A stretch of DNA of 64,000 nucleotides from Corynebacterium sp. MSK041 (GCF_030232265.1 NZ_JASPJK010000006.1:56140-120139); one strand, 5' to 3'. Numbered from the stretch's first letter, positions 51,073 to 61,263 are shown. A program made the numbers and translations. Notes: generated from the letters alone by a model not told the origin.

Positions 51073-51729
51073 CTACTCCCCCAGTTCCTGCCCCAGCGGC
51101 AAAGCGAGAATCAGGCGTACGAGGAAGAGCGCTACCGCCGGGATGAGGAAGAACACCAGCGGGATAGACAGCGCCACGGGGAGTTTCACGGTGACAACAA
51201 CCGCTGCCACAAGAACAGCTACCGCAGCCACGGTGTATCCGAGATACCGGAACGTGCACTGCACCGCCGTACCGGCAGTCTGCGCCAAAGCCTGATCCGA
51301 TTCAATCTCCTTTGTTTCGGCATCGCTGCTCTGAAGCGATGCCAAGGCGAAGAACCACACACTAATCCCGGCGATGATGAAGGCGCCGGCGAGTGCTAAC
51401 CCTTGGATGACAATGAGAGCGACTCCTGTCACTCCAGCTTGGAAAACCACGAATTGTTGGTACGCCAAAAGAGCAATCGCAGCAAGAAGGCCCAGCCAGT
51501 AGATGGTGGCGTTCTTCCACTCCACGGTGAGTTGGCGGATGAAGGCCAACCCGTAACGGGACCCCTTGCCTTGCACCATGTCCCCCACCACAACGTTGGC
51601 AGCACGCATTGCCGCCCCACCGGTGATGACGGGCAGTGAGGCGACCATCAACAACATGTTCACGATGACAATGTCGGCGAACAGGTTGAAGGCGGCCATG
51701 AACTTCGAGTCCGGGTGAAAGGCCTGCAT
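51073..51729 (-). CDS. YesL/DUF624-like membrane protein
   Basis: 218 residues, about five hydrophobic helices. It begins MQAFHPDSKFMAAFNLFADI then VNMLLMVASLPVITGGAAMR, the N-terminal arrangement of YesL/DUF624 proteins, which occur beside carbohydrate ABC transporters in Gram-positive bacteria. It lies 15 bp downstream of the permease pair, so it is the last gene of the sugar uptake operon, in the place of musI of C. glutamicum as I recall it. Its role is not known. Confidence 0.8.
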   Translation of the reverse strand: MQAFHPDSKFMAAFNLFADIVIVNMLLMVASLPVITGGAAMRAANVVVGDMVQGKGSRYGLAFIRQLTVEWKNATIYWLGLLAAIALLAYQQFVVFQAGVTGVALIVIQGLALAGAFIIAGISVWFFALASLQSSDAETKEIESDQALAQTAGTAVQCTFRYLGYTVAAVAVLVAAVVVTVKLPVALSIPLVFFLIPAVALFLVRLILALPLGQELGE

Positions 51730-51744
51730 GGTTAAACCGTTGGA

Positions 51745-52656
51745 TTAGCCCTTCACGGCACCAGCAGCCACACCTTCGATGATGTGCTTCTGGGCAGCCA
51801 CGTAGAAGATGATGATTGGCGTGATGGCAAGCACCAGCATGGCCATCATCGCACCCAGATCACGGTCACCCTGGGAGCCGATGAACTGCTGGATGACAAC
51901 GGGGATGGTGCGGTACGGCGTGGACAAACCAATGACCAAGTACGGCAGCAGGTAGTCATTCCAGATCCACATGGCGTTCAAAATAGCCACGGTGATCGCC
52001 GTTGGCTTCAACATCGGCATGACCACGCGGAAGAACGTGGACAGCGGCGAGCAGCCGTCGATAACCGCTGCTTCCTCGATTTCCAGCGGGATGGATTTGA
52101 TGAAGCCGGAGAACATGAACACCGACAGACCTGCGCCGAAGCCCAGGTACAGAACCACCATGCCCAGCGGGTTGGCCAAGCCCAGACGGTCAGCGATGAC
52201 CACTGTGGGGAACATGACCATCTGGAATGGAATGACCATGGAGAACACGAAGGTGTAGTACAAAGCATTCGTCCACCACGTCTTCACACGGGTGATGTAG
52301 TACGCGGTCATGGCGGAGAAGAACACGATGACAACAACCGAGCTGATCGTGATCACAAACGACCACACGATAGCCCAGCCAAAACCTTCACCTTGAACAC
52401 CGGTGATGTAATTGGTCAGCCCCGCCCACAGCTCACCGACGGGTAGAGCAAAAGGATTCGTCGAAATGGCAAAACGATCCTTAAACGAGTTGAGCAGGAT
52501 GAAGAAGATCGGGCCCAAAAACACGACGGTGAGGAAGATCAGCACCGCGTAGATCAGCCCCTTGGCGCCACTGGACACCGTTGATTCATCCGCAACAGCG
52601 TTCTTGGTCGGCTCAGCTGCTTTCGCACTGTTGGGGGTAGAGATACTGGTTGTCAT
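51745..52656 (-). CDS. Carbohydrate ABC transporter permease (MalG type)
   Basis: 303 residues with six TM helices. It has the EAA-loop region EIEEAAVIDGCSPLSTFFRV before the last helices, and LLNSFKDRFAISTNPFALPV, typical of MalG/CUT1 permeases. Its N-terminus is cytoplasmic and polar. It starts 3 bp after the other permease. It pairs with the MalF-type permease and the CUT1 ATPase encoded further upstream in the cluster. Confidence 0.93.
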   Translation of the reverse strand: MTTSISTPNSAKAAEPTKNAVADESTVSSGAKGLIYAVLIFLTVVFLGPIFFILLNSFKDRFAISTNPFALPVGELWAGLTNYITGVQGEGFGWAIVWSFVITISSVVVIVFFSAMTAYYITRVKTWWTNALYYTFVFSMVIPFQMVMFPTVVIADRLGLANPLGMVVLYLGFGAGLSVFMFSGFIKSIPLEIEEAAVIDGCSPLSTFFRVVMPMLKPTAITVAILNAMWIWNDYLLPYLVIGLSTPYRTIPVVIQQFIGSQGDRDLGAMMAMLVLAITPIIIFYVAAQKHIIEGVAAGAVKG

Positions 52657-52659
52657 GAT

Positions 52660-53505
52660 TTAAGCCTCCACTTCGCGGCTGCGCGTCGCGCGGAGCTGGA
52701 ACATCGCGATGGCAACAACGACCACGACGAAAATGACCGCCTTGGCCTGGCCGACGCCTTCAGCGCCCACTCGGTTGAACATGGTTTTGACGATGTTGAG
52801 GGCGACCATCTCTGTCGACCCACCAGGTGCGCCATCGGTGAGCGCCAAGTTTTGGTCATAGACCTTGAACGTGTTGGACAAGGTGAGGAAGAGGCAGATC
52901 GTGATAGACGGCATCATGAGCGGAATAGTCACGTGCCACAGCTGCTGCCACTTGGACACACCATCAATCTCCGCGGCCTCAATGAGCTCCGGCGGAACGT
53001 TTTGCAGTCCGGCGATGTAAATGATCATCATGTAGCCGATCAACTGCCAGTTCATCAGAATGATCAGACCGGCATAGCCAAAGCGCCAGTCCGCAGAGAT
53101 CGTTGTCTCATAATTGGCCAGCACCGCGTTGATCATGGACTGCCAGGTGTAGCCCAGCACGATGCCACCAATTAGGTTGGGCATGAAAAACACGGTGCGG
53201 AAGAAGTTGGTGCCGCGCAGTTTGCGGGTCAACGTCCACGCCACAGCAAAGGCGATGACGTTGACAGTGATGATGGACACCACCGCCACGGCCACCGTGA
53301 ACAACAGCGCGGAGACGAAGCCTTCGCGCTCGCTGAACACCCGCGCGTAGTTGTCTAGGCCAACCCAGGTGGCATCCGTAATCGTGGTAAAGCTAGTGAA
53401 AGAAAGAGCTGTGCCCACGAGGAACGGAACAAAGAACGCGATGGCAAACGCGATCAGAGTTGGCAGCACAAAAATGGGAAAGAATTTTTTCAATGTGTCT
53501 TGCAT
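52660..53505 (-). CDS. Carbohydrate ABC transporter permease (MalF/UgpA type)
   Basis: 281 residues, six TM helices. The EAA loop is ELIEAAEIDGVSKWQQLWHV with TIPLMMPSITICLFLTLSNT after it, and there is a central RGTNFFRTVFFMPNLIGGIV. It forms a heterodimeric channel with the MalG-type partner. It lies about 30 bp after the binding-protein gene, and no independent terminator separates them. Confidence 0.93.
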   Translation of the reverse strand: MQDTLKKFFPIFVLPTLIAFAIAFFVPFLVGTALSFTSFTTITDATWVGLDNYARVFSEREGFVSALLFTVAVAVVSIITVNVIAFAVAWTLTRKLRGTNFFRTVFFMPNLIGGIVLGYTWQSMINAVLANYETTISADWRFGYAGLIILMNWQLIGYMMIIYIAGLQNVPPELIEAAEIDGVSKWQQLWHVTIPLMMPSITICLFLTLSNTFKVYDQNLALTDGAPGGSTEMVALNIVKTMFNRVGAEGVGQAKAVIFVVVVVAIAMFQLRATRSREVEA

Positions 53506-53535
53506 GATGTGACCTCTCGCTTAGTCCCGTTGTGC

Positions 53536-54879
53536 CTAATCCAGCAGTGCAATCTGGTTAGCCATCTCATACTTCCAATCCGTTTGAAGCCTGCTCACCA
53601 CATCCTCCCACGGCATTCTGCCGTTGGCGTACTGGGCGAGGTTCTGGCCAAACAGGTCACGGAACTGCTGGTTTGGGGAGAACTGGAAGTCCCACGGCAG
53701 AGCCTCCACGGAGTCGCTGCTAAGCGCTTCCTGGACTTGACGCGCCAGCGGATCATCCGGCACATCCTCCTCGTTGTAATTCTTGAACGGCGCGATGAAG
53801 CCCAAGTCGTTGACCACGATCTCCTTGCCACGATCAGACAGGAAGAGCCACGCGAGGAAGTCGCGGGTCGCTTGCTGGTCTTCCTCACTCGCCTTGGCAT
53901 TCACGCTGAAGAAGTTTTCCGTACCCACGTTGATGCCTACGTTTTCCTCATTGGGCAGCCCCATGTACATGGGCATGAACTTGATCTTGTCCTCCTTGAC
54001 CACGTTGCCACCCTCGCTGGAGATTTGGCTCCACGCCCAGTTACCGTTCTGCACCATCGCCGCCTTGCCGGTGGCGAATTCCGCCATGGAATCAGACACA
54101 GCACGAGCTGATGCAAGACTCGGCTTCACCGTGGAGTTCTGCAGGTAAAGGTCAAACAGATTCCGGTAGTTATCGCCGTAGAGGAACTCCATTTCCTCCA
54201 TATCCGCGAATTCCTGGATGTCGCGGTCAACGATCTCGTAGTGAATCGGGCCGTTCATCAAGTGGTTTGTCCACCGCCACTCCTCACCCGCGCCGAGTGA
54301 GGTTGCGGCAAACGCGCCGTTGATACCCAGCTCCTCCTTGTATGCCTGCATGTCCTCCGCGAGGACCTTCAGGTCGTTGAAGGACTTCACACCATCCATG
54401 GAGGTGATCTTCGCGCCCGGAAGGGCGAAGTAGGCGTCTAGGATTTCCTCGTTGTAGAGAATGCCAAAGCCCTCCATAGCAAAGGGCACGCCCACAACCT
54501 TGCCCTGCGGATCCTTGATCGGCTGCGCATCCTCCTGCAGAGCCTCCGTGATCTCAAAATCAGACATATCGGCGAGGTAGTTCTTCCACACGCCGTAGCC
54601 TTCCTGCCCATTGATCTGGAACAGGGTTGGCGCATTGGACTTAGCCATCTCCGCCTTGAGTGTCTGCATGTAGGAACCAGAAGCGGCGGTAACCACCTTC
54701 ACCGGAACACCGGTTTCCTCGGTGTACTCCTGAGCAATGAGCTCAAACGTTTTCGCTTGCTCAGGCTTGAAATTCAGGTAGTACACGCTCGGGCCATTGT
54801 TCTGCCCACATGCGGAAAGACATAACGTACTCAACCCGATCGTGGCTAAAACAGCCACTGTGCGCGTGGAGTGTTTCAT
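53536..54879 (-). CDS. Carbohydrate-binding lipoprotein of ABC transporter (maltose/MusE-like)
   Basis: 447 residues from the ATG that gives the lipoprotein signal (TVAVLATIGLSTLCLSACGQ, lipobox LSAC). Features of CUT1 solute-binding proteins are KPEQAKTFELIAQEYTEETG, SGSYMQTLKAEMAKSN and FATGKAAMVQNGNWAWSQIS. The closest memory match is the maltose-binding protein of corynebacterial/bifidobacterial systems, so a gluco-oligosaccharide such as maltose is likely but not proven. Seventeen further codons upstream are open but lack a signal peptide. Confidence 0.9.
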   Translation of the reverse strand: MKHSTRTVAVLATIGLSTLCLSACGQNNGPSVYYLNFKPEQAKTFELIAQEYTEETGVPVKVVTAASGSYMQTLKAEMAKSNAPTLFQINGQEGYGVWKNYLADMSDFEITEALQEDAQPIKDPQGKVVGVPFAMEGFGILYNEEILDAYFALPGAKITSMDGVKSFNDLKVLAEDMQAYKEELGINGAFAATSLGAGEEWRWTNHLMNGPIHYEIVDRDIQEFADMEEMEFLYGDNYRNLFDLYLQNSTVKPSLASARAVSDSMAEFATGKAAMVQNGNWAWSQISSEGGNVVKEDKIKFMPMYMGLPNEENVGINVGTENFFSVNAKASEEDQQATRDFLAWLFLSDRGKEIVVNDLGFIAPFKNYNEEDVPDDPLARQVQEALSSDSVEALPWDFQFSPNQQFRDLFGQNLAQYANGRMPWEDVVSRLQTDWKYEMANQIALLD

Positions 54880-54932
54880 CGCATGAACCTCGCTCTTCGT
54901 AGGAATTCTTCTCATGTTTCTGTTCTTCATTT

Positions 54933-56258
54933 TTAAGAACTATCGGGCGCTAACCCGTCTGGGTCGTCTGGACTATCTGGATCATCCGGTATATCCGAAT
55001 CATCAGGGCTCAACGCACTATAAATCCGAGCCTCATCGGGACGTTCCGGCAAAATAGTGCGGAAGTAAGACTTGGCGGCTTCCTCCAAAGGGACGTAGCG
55101 CTGTTCGTTTTCGGAGATGAACCAGCGGTGGTCCAAGATCTCGTGGAAGACCTGCGCGGGTTCTAGCTTGGTGCGCAACGGTGCTGGGGTGAGCGCCACC
55201 ACTGGCTCATACCTGTTCACCAGCCAGTCCAGTGCCACGTCTTCCAAAGACAGCGTGTCGCCGTGGTGTAACGCACGGTAGACCTCCATCTCACTGAGCA
55301 GGCGCTGCGCTTGGCGGTCCTGTACATCAAGGCCTGTGAGCTTTTTCAGCTTGCGGCTGTGGAAGCCAGTGGAAAACACCGATGGCTCGATGCTCACCCG
55401 GTACACATCAACGGTGTTGCCGTCAGCGTCCCGCCGCGTCTGCTCATGGGTGATTTCTGTTTCCCCGATATCAAAACCAAGGGAGTTGATCTTTTCAATG
55501 TGCTCGGCGATCTGGCTGAACGCATCGCCTTCCACCACGAGCTCTTTTGTCATGAGCTCCCACAGCTCGTGGTAGATCGCATCCACCGCGTTGCCCAGGG
55601 CAATCACGTCAACTGTGTCGGCGATGAACCCACCTGCTTGAAGGTCCATCAGTTCGCCGATGATGTTGACGCGGGCCACCTCGACGTCGTAAAGCCTGCG
55701 CCCTTCAGACAATGGGGAATGGAACTCCCCTGTCTCCGCATCCACGAGGTACGCCGAAAACTCGTCCGCATCCCGGCGGAAAAGCGTGTTGGACAAGGAC
55801 ACATCGCCCCAATAGAAGTTGAGCAGATGCAGCCGCACCAACAACATGGCCAGTGCGCGAATGAGTTTGTTCACCGTGCCCGGCGCGAGCGATCGACTGA
55901 ACACATCACGGTAAGGCAAGGAGAACTCAAGGTGCTCGGTGACCAGGCACGGCGTGAGCTCTTCAGCGCGGGAATCGTTCGTGCGCTGCGCGATCACAGC
56001 AACTGGTTTCACACACGGAATATCCAAGTCTCGCAGCTTTTTCAACGTACGGTACTCGTGGTACGCCACCGATTCGCCGATCTCCTTGATGGCTAAAGCC
56101 ATGCCATCGATGGAGACCAAGCGGACGGTGTGACGTGAAATACCCCGCGGGTAGGCGGCGAGGAGCTCATCAGGCCAGTCCGCGAGCGGGATTGCCCAGG
56201 GCAGGCCTAACAGCACTTTGGCGTAGGCCGGCGACTGGACGCTCATTCTCTCGGACAC
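54933..56258 (-). CDS. DUF4032 protein with protein-kinase-like N-terminal part
   Basis: 441 residues. The N-terminal half has IKEIGESVAYHEYRTLKKLR (kinase-like Lys/Glu pair), TPCLVTEHLEFSLPYRDVF and NFYWGDVSLSNTLFRRDADE (catalytic-loop-like GDxxxxN), then AYLVDAETGEFHS (DxE-type metal site). The DUF4032 C-terminal domain follows (PVVALTPAPLRTKLEP, FHEILDHRWFISENEQRYVP). It ends with an Asp/Pro/Ser tail. This suggests a lipopolysaccharide-kinase-like enzyme acting on a sugar or lipid, but no activity is shown. It lies between the binding protein and the ATPase gene of a carbohydrate uptake cluster. GTG start; an ATG four codons later is equally possible. Confidence 0.83.
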   Translation of the reverse strand: MSERMSVQSPAYAKVLLGLPWAIPLADWPDELLAAYPRGISRHTVRLVSIDGMALAIKEIGESVAYHEYRTLKKLRDLDIPCVKPVAVIAQRTNDSRAEELTPCLVTEHLEFSLPYRDVFSRSLAPGTVNKLIRALAMLLVRLHLLNFYWGDVSLSNTLFRRDADEFSAYLVDAETGEFHSPLSEGRRLYDVEVARVNIIGELMDLQAGGFIADTVDVIALGNAVDAIYHELWELMTKELVVEGDAFSQIAEHIEKINSLGFDIGETEITHEQTRRDADGNTVDVYRVSIEPSVFSTGFHSRKLKKLTGLDVQDRQAQRLLSEMEVYRALHHGDTLSLEDVALDWLVNRYEPVVALTPAPLRTKLEPAQVFHEILDHRWFISENEQRYVPLEEAAKSYFRTILPERPDEARIYSALSPDDSDIPDDPDSPDDPDGLAPDSS

Positions 56259-56290
56259 GGCAGTTCTTTCGTGGCGTTCGGACCCGGCTA

Positions 56291-57409
56291 CTAAATACGT
56301 TTGCCGGTTGACTTGGAAAAGGCGTGCAGGCCACCTTCATTGATGGTCACGTGGATGATGTCACCCTTGCTGAAACCAGACATCGGTGCAACGCGCACCA
56401 CAATCTGGCCGGCCGCAGCATCATCCGTGCCCTCCTCACGCCACTGCCCGCCTACCAGGCTGCCGTAGACATAAGAATCAGAGCCAAGCTCTTCAGTGAA
56501 GTCCACCTGCACTGGCACGGTGTGCTGCGTACTGGAATCCACCACGGTGAGTGCCTCTGGGCGGAAGCCGAGGATGATCTGGTTGTTGTCCTCTGGGGTC
56601 ATTGCCGCAAGGTGCTCTTCTGCCAGTGGAATCGATGCCTCACCCAGGGTGGCCAGGTTGCCCTCCACGTTGAAGGTGGACAGGTTCATCGCCGGGGAGC
56701 CAATGAAGCCTGCCACAAAGACATTTTCCGGCTCTTCATACAGCTCACGTGGGGTGCCCACCTGCTGCAGCACACCAAAGTTCAGCACAGCAATGCGGTC
56801 ACCCATCGTCAGCGCCTCCGTCTGATCGTGCGTGACATAGATCGTGGTCACACCCATGCGGCGCTGCAGGCTGGCAATCTGCGTACGCGTTTGCACACGC
56901 AGCTTCGCATCCAGGTTGGAAAGAGGCTCATCCATGAGGAAGACCTGTGGCTCACGCACAATGGCACGGCCCATGGCCACGCGCTGACGCTGACCACCAG
57001 ACAGTGCCTTTGGCTTGCGGTCCAGGTACTGCGTCAGATCCAGCGTCTTCGCCGCGTCCTCGACGCGACGGTTGATCTCATCCTTGTCCATTCCGGCGAT
57101 CTTCAGAGCAAAGCCCATGTTCTCGCGCACGGTCATGTGCGGGTACAAAGCGTAGTTCTGGAAGACCATCGCAATATCGCGGTCCTTGGGGGATACATCC
57201 GTGACATCACGCTCCCCGATGAAAATGCGGCCCTCATTCGTCTCCTCCAAGCCCGCGAGCATGCGCAGTGCGGTGGATTTGCCGGAGCCCGACGGCCCAA
57301 CGAGGACAAGGAACTCACCGTCAGCGATATCAAGCTCAAGCTTATCGACGCTCGCTGTCGTCGCCTTTGGATAAATCCTCGTCGCCTTGTCGTAGGTCAC
57401 TGTAGCCAT
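56291..57409 (-). CDS. Carbohydrate ABC transporter ATP-binding protein (MsmK/UgpC type)
   Basis: 372 residues. Walker A is VLVGPSGSGKSTALRMLAGL, Q-loop VFQNYALYPHMTVRENMG, signature LSGGQRQRVAMGRAIV and Walker B VFLMDEPLSNLDAKLR. A C-terminal TOBE-like regulatory domain is present (NQIILGFRPEALTVVDSS onward), which in this class energises several sugar importers. The ATG follows GGAGATACAC. The first of six genes (51073-57409) whose shared direction and products form one carbohydrate uptake system. The layout resembles the mus maltose operon of C. glutamicum. Confidence 0.94.
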   Translation of the reverse strand: MATVTYDKATRIYPKATTASVDKLELDIADGEFLVLVGPSGSGKSTALRMLAGLEETNEGRIFIGERDVTDVSPKDRDIAMVFQNYALYPHMTVRENMGFALKIAGMDKDEINRRVEDAAKTLDLTQYLDRKPKALSGGQRQRVAMGRAIVREPQVFLMDEPLSNLDAKLRVQTRTQIASLQRRMGVTTIYVTHDQTEALTMGDRIAVLNFGVLQQVGTPRELYEEPENVFVAGFIGSPAMNLSTFNVEGNLATLGEASIPLAEEHLAAMTPEDNNQIILGFRPEALTVVDSSTQHTVPVQVDFTEELGSDSYVYGSLVGGQWREEGTDDAAAGQIVVRVAPMSGFSKGDIIHVTINEGGLHAFSKSTGKRI

Positions 57410-57553
57410 GTGTATCTCCTCTAGTGGGTGGCACAAACCTGTCCGTAATGTGCGGTTCAAACCTATGTCCCAGACTAACACCGAAAGGCTTGTGGCCGGT
57501 GTGCCCCTAGTGGGTCGATCATGCTCATGTGAATCCGCGCTACCCTCGTTGGC

Positions 57554-58990
57554 ATGGCATCGCATCGTGTTAGTGTCATTGACCTTTTCAGCATTGGCAT
57601 CGGCCCGTCGTCTTCACACACCGTGGGCCCAATGCGAGCAAGCGCCGCCTTCGTGGAAAAGCTCGGCCAACTTCCGGCAGAAGTCCATGTTGAGCTGCGT
57701 GGTTCCCTCGCCGCAACCGGCGTGGGCCACGGCACTGACCGCGCTGTTCTGCTGGGGCTTGTCGGCTATACCCCACTGACCACTGATCAGACCGTGGAAC
57801 CCGTGCCCGGCGACCCCATCCCTGCCAAGGGCACCATCAGCGGCCCGGACGGCACCATCGACTACGAGCTCACCTTCAACCCCAAGCCTGTTGCAGAGCA
57901 CCCCAACTGCCTCATCTTCGATGCATGGGATGCACGAGGCACCCGCCTGGCCAGCCGAACTGAGTACTACTCCGTCGGCGGCGGTTTCATCATGGACCGC
58001 GCCGCCATGCAGGAAGCAGCTGGTGAAGGCGCTAGCTCCGGCATTGCCGCCGCGACTGCGGTTGCGGAGGCAGAAGAGAAACAAACTCACTCGCAGCCCG
58101 ATGAGCTCCATGCTTTCAATTCCTCCGCGGATCTACTCGACGTGTGCGACCGCACAGGCCTCACTATCGCCGAGGTCATCGCCCACAATGAGACCATCAC
58201 CCACGGAGAAACCGAATACACCGCCCACTTGGATGGCGTGTGGTCTGCCATGCAGGAGTGCGTGAAAAACGGCATCTCCACCGAAGGCACCCTGCCAGGT
58301 GGATTGAACGTCCGACGCCGCGCACCCCGCATGTACGCACTCCTGACCAGTGAGCAAAAACGCCACAACTCCGAAGGCCTTGACGCTATGGAGTGGGTCA
58401 ACCTCTACGCTTTGGCCGTCAATGAGGAAAACGCTGCCCACGGCCGCGTTGTCACCGCCCCCACTAATGGTGCTGCCGGCATCATCCCCTCCGTCATGCA
58501 CTACTGCCGCGATTTCACCGCTGACTTCTCCCCTGCCCGTGCCCGCGAGTTCCTCCTCACCGCCGGCGCTATTGGCGCCATCATCAAAACCAACGCATCC
58601 ATCTCCGGTGCGGAGGTCGGCTGCCAGGGTGAAGTCGGCTCCGCCTCAGCCATGGCCGCCGCCGGCATGTGCGCCATCCTCGGTGGCAACCCAGCTCAGG
58701 TAGAAAACGCCGCTGAGATCGCCCTGGAGCACAATCTTGGCCTTACCTGCGATCCCGTCGGCGGCCTTGTCCAAGTCCCCTGCATCGAACGCAATGCCAT
58801 CGGCGCTGTCAAAAGCATCAACGCGGCGCGCCTAGCCAAATGGGGCGACGGCACCAACATCGTCACGCTTGACGACGCAATCGAGACCATGGCCACCACC
58901 GGCCGCGACATGAAGACCAAATACAAGGAAACTTCCCTCGGCGGTCTTGCGGTACAGCTGGGATTCCCGGTGAGTATCACCGAGTGCTAA
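57554..58990 (+). CDS. sdaA: L-serine dehydratase (single-chain, iron-sulfur type)
   Basis: Deaminates L-serine to pyruvate and ammonia. 478 residues with the beta domain start [20 protein letters not shown], a middle [20 protein letters not shown] region, and the alpha domain [40 protein letters not shown] and [17 protein letters not shown]. The cysteines in these segments fit the [4Fe-4S] ligands. It is divergent from the sugar ABC ATPase with a 144-bp gap, and a strong terminator follows it. Confidence 0.96.
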   Translation: MASHRVSVIDLFSIGIGPSSSHTVGPMRASAAFVEKLGQLPAEVHVELRGSLAATGVGHGTDRAVLLGLVGYTPLTTDQTVEPVPGDPIPAKGTISGPDGTIDYELTFNPKPVAEHPNCLIFDAWDARGTRLASRTEYYSVGGGFIMDRAAMQEAAGEGASSGIAAATAVAEAEEKQTHSQPDELHAFNSSADLLDVCDRTGLTIAEVIAHNETITHGETEYTAHLDGVWSAMQECVKNGISTEGTLPGGLNVRRRAPRMYALLTSEQKRHNSEGLDAMEWVNLYALAVNEENAAHGRVVTAPTNGAAGIIPSVMHYCRDFTADFSPARAREFLLTAGAIGAIIKTNASISGAEVGCQGEVGSASAMAAAGMCAILGGNPAQVENAAEIALEHNLGLTCDPVGGLVQVPCIERNAIGAVKSINAARLAKWGDGTNIVTLDDAIETMATTGRDMKTKYKETSLGGLAVQLGFPVSITEC

Positions 58991-59032
58991 ACCAATCCGG
59001 TTTCCTACATCCACTACCTAAGCGATAATTTT

Positions 59033-59065
59033 CTACGGGTCAAACCCCTTGACCCGTAGTTTTCT
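59033..59065 (+). terminator. Rho-independent terminator after sdaA
   Basis: CTACGGGTCAA-ACCCC-TTGACCCGTAG is a perfect 11-bp stem with a 5-base loop, followed by TTTTCT, 42 bp past the sdaA stop. Confidence 0.88.
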
Positions 59066-59312
59066 AGGGGTTACCCCGACCCCCTCTGCCCCTTCCCCTT
59101 TGAGGGACAGAGCACTCGCCCCCGCGTACCTCGGTGTAAAATTTTACATTGCTCCGGTAACTATCAAATAGTAGAAATTTTCTACCTGTGGATTCATCCG
59201 AGCCACTTTTTCGCGATGTAAAACTTTACACAGCCCAGCGAAGGAAAGCGGCCAAGGACAATCCTCGCCACCCTTCCTTCCCTAACTTCCTTCCTTTAAG
59301 GGGCGCTGCCCC
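59066..59312. other. AT-rich intergenic region between sdaA terminator and hisS
   Basis: No gene found on either strand. It holds a ~170-bp copy of a repeat shared with the region after 63497 (see separate entry), and a long hairpin touching the hisS stop. The rest is G/C- and A/G-rich spacer. Confidence 0.7.
59104..59276 (-). repeat. Intergenic repeat, copy A (about 170 bp, three AT palindromes)
   Basis: Read on the minus strand it aligns with plus-strand 63502-63672 over most of its length (shared TTTGATAGTTACC, GGTGGCGAGG, GGCTCGGATGA and GTACGCGGGGGCGAG). Copy A carries palindromes TGTAAAATTTTACA (59135-59148), GTAGAAATTTTCTAC (59171-59185) and near-perfect TGTAAAACTTTACA (59217-59230). 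Each lies downstream of a gene and reads away from it in the same relative orientation. Function unknown. Confidence 0.75.
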
Positions 59313-59321
59313 TTAAAGGAA
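59291..59321 (-). terminator. 14-bp perfect hairpin at hisS stop, no U-tract
   Basis: TTCCTTTAAGGGGC-GCT-GCCCCTTAAAGGAA is a perfect 14-bp stem with a 3-base loop. It overlaps the hisS stop codon (TAA at 59315). On the minus strand it is followed by GGAAGTTAGG rather than Us, so it may be a Rho-type or protective 3' hairpin rather than a classic terminator. Confidence 0.6.
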
Positions 59322-60596
59322 GATCGCGTCGATGATCGCCCCGGCATCCAGTGCGACGGTCTTCTGGGAGTGGTCCTCGAGGTTCTTCAAGGTGACTTCG
59401 CCGGCTTCGAGCTCGCGGTCACCGAGGACGAGTGCGGTGTGTGCACCGGAGCGGTCCGCACCCTTCATCGCACCCTTGAGGCCACGGCCACCGTAGGCCA
59501 TGTCGGCGGAGATGCCGTTGGCGCGGAGTTCGTCGATAAGCAAGGCCATCTTCTTGGTGGCTTCTGCGCCGATGGCGACACCGTAGACCTGCACACGCTG
59601 ATCCACGCCGTCGAGCGTGACACCTTCAGCTTCGAGCGCGAGGATCGAACGGTCAACGCCGAGACCGAAGCCGATACCGGACAGATCCTGGCCGCCGATC
59701 TGAGCCATGAGACCGTCGTAGCGGCCACCGCCGCCGATGCCGGATTGGGCTCCGAGACCGTCGTGGACAAATTCGAAGCAGGTCTTGGTGTAGTAATCCA
59801 GGCCACGCACCATGCGCGGGTTGATCACGTACTTAATGCCCAGTTCATCGAGGGAACCGGTGACGGTTTCGAAGTGCTCACGACAATCGTCGTCGAGGTG
59901 ATCGAGCATGAGTGGCGCATCGGCGGTCATCTCCTGGACCTCCGGGCGCTTGTCATCCAGCACGCGCAGCGGGTTGATCTGCGCGCGGTGGCGGGTCTCC
60001 TCATCCAGGGGCAGGTCAAGCAGGAAGTCTTGCAGCTTCTGACGGTAGGCGGGGCGGCAGTTGCGGTCGCCCAAGCTGGTCAGCTCCAGGCGGAAGCCTG
60101 TCAGGCCGATGGCGCGGTAGCAGCGGTCGGCCAGTGCGATAACCTCGACATCCAGAAGCGGATCGTCCACGCCGATCGCCTCAACACCGACCTGCTGGAG
60201 CTGGCGGTAACGGCCAGCCTGCGGGCGCTCGTAGCGGAAGAACGGGCCGTAGTAGTTGAGCTTGACCGGCAGCTGGCCACGGTCCAAGTTATGTTCGATG
60301 ACCGCACGCATGACACCGGCAGTACCCTCCGGGCGCAGGGTTACCGAGCGGTCACCACGGTCGGCGAAGGTGTACATCTCCTTCGACACCACATCGGTGG
60401 ACTCACCCACACCGCGAGCGAACAGCGTTGTGTCCTCAAACACCGGCAGCTCAATGTGCTGGTAGCCGGCCAGATGTGCTTGCTTCACAAACTCCGAACG
60501 CACCGCATGGAACGTCGCTGAAGCCGGGGGCACATAATCCGGCACGCCTTTCGGCGCGGAGAGGGGCTGAAACTTTTCGCTCTTTTCGGTGGTCAC
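59313..60596 (-). CDS. hisS: Histidyl-tRNA synthetase
   Basis: 427 residues with class II motif 2 [39 protein letters not shown] and [20 protein letters not shown] (histidine-A region) and motif 3 [16 protein letters not shown]. The anticodon-binding domain is C-terminal. It charges tRNA-His. The stop codon sits in a long hairpin. It is 10 bp downstream of the MBL hydrolase gene, as in other corynebacteria. Full length. Confidence 0.98.
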   Translation of the reverse strand: MTTEKSEKFQPLSAPKGVPDYVPPASATFHAVRSEFVKQAHLAGYQHIELPVFEDTTLFARGVGESTDVVSKEMYTFADRGDRSVTLRPEGTAGVMRAVIEHNLDRGQLPVKLNYYGPFFRYERPQAGRYRQLQQVGVEAIGVDDPLLDVEVIALADRCYRAIGLTGFRLELTSLGDRNCRPAYRQKLQDFLLDLPLDEETRHRAQINPLRVLDDKRPEVQEMTADAPLMLDHLDDDCREHFETVTGSLDELGIKYVINPRMVRGLDYYTKTCFEFVHDGLGAQSGIGGGGRYDGLMAQIGGQDLSGIGFGLGVDRSILALEAEGVTLDGVDQRVQVYGVAIGAEATKKMALLIDELRANGISADMAYGGRGLKGAMKGADRSGAHTALVLGDRELEAGEVTLKNLEDHSQKTVALDAGAIIDAIFL

Positions 60597-60606
60597 GTTG
60601 GCGATC

Positions 60607-61263
60607 TTAGCGCCCCTGCCCCGCCGCCTTGAGATATGGGTTGGTCGCGCGCTCCCGCGCCACGGTGGTCATGGGGCCATGTCCGGGCAAGACAGTCAGT
60701 TTGTCGTCCAAGTCCCACACAGGCCCAGCTAGCGTGCCGTCCATGGCTGCGGGGTCCGACAACGGCAGATCAGTACGCCCGATCGAACCAGCAAACAGTA
60801 CGTCACCGGCAAACACCACGTCCTCATCTTCCGCGATGAACAGCACGCAGCCCGGCGAATGCCCCGGCGCATGCACCGTGCGGAAGCCAAGACCAGCAAA
60901 TTCCATGCTTCCGATCTCAACGTGGCGGAGATCCTCCGGCTGCTTCATCGCATCAACCTCAAAGATCTGTCCAAAGTTCCCCGGTGCACCCCACTTAGGG
61001 TCCAGCATCACTTCATCGTTCGGGTGGATGTACACCGGCACACCGAACTCCGCGCAATCTCGCGTGTGGTCAATGTGCCCATGCGTGAGCACCACGGCCA
61101 CAAGATCAGCGCCCGCCTTATCGACGACCTCCCGCACCGGCCCCGCCATATCCTTACCCGGATCAATGACAAAGGCTTCCGGCCGGCCATTGGCACCAGG
61201 CTTGCCTACAACGACGTAGGTATTGGTCTGGAAGGGGCCGCCGGCGAGTCCCTGGATCTGCAT
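60607..61263 (-). CDS. Metallo-beta-lactamase-fold hydrolase (glyoxalase II-like)
   Basis: 218 residues with the metal motif [14 protein letters not shown], the later ligands [28 protein letters not shown] and [19 protein letters not shown], matching the glyoxalase II/YcbL-like group. The substrate is not determinable. It lies between tpx and hisS, where the corynebacterial order usually has this hydrolase. Confidence 0.93.
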   Translation of the reverse strand: MQIQGLAGGPFQTNTYVVVGKPGANGRPEAFVIDPGKDMAGPVREVVDKAGADLVAVVLTHGHIDHTRDCAEFGVPVYIHPNDEVMLDPKWGAPGNFGQIFEVDAMKQPEDLRHVEIGSMEFAGLGFRTVHAPGHSPGCVLFIAEDEDVVFAGDVLFAGSIGRTDLPLSDPAAMDGTLAGPVWDLDDKLTVLPGHGPMTTVARERATNPYLKAAGQGR

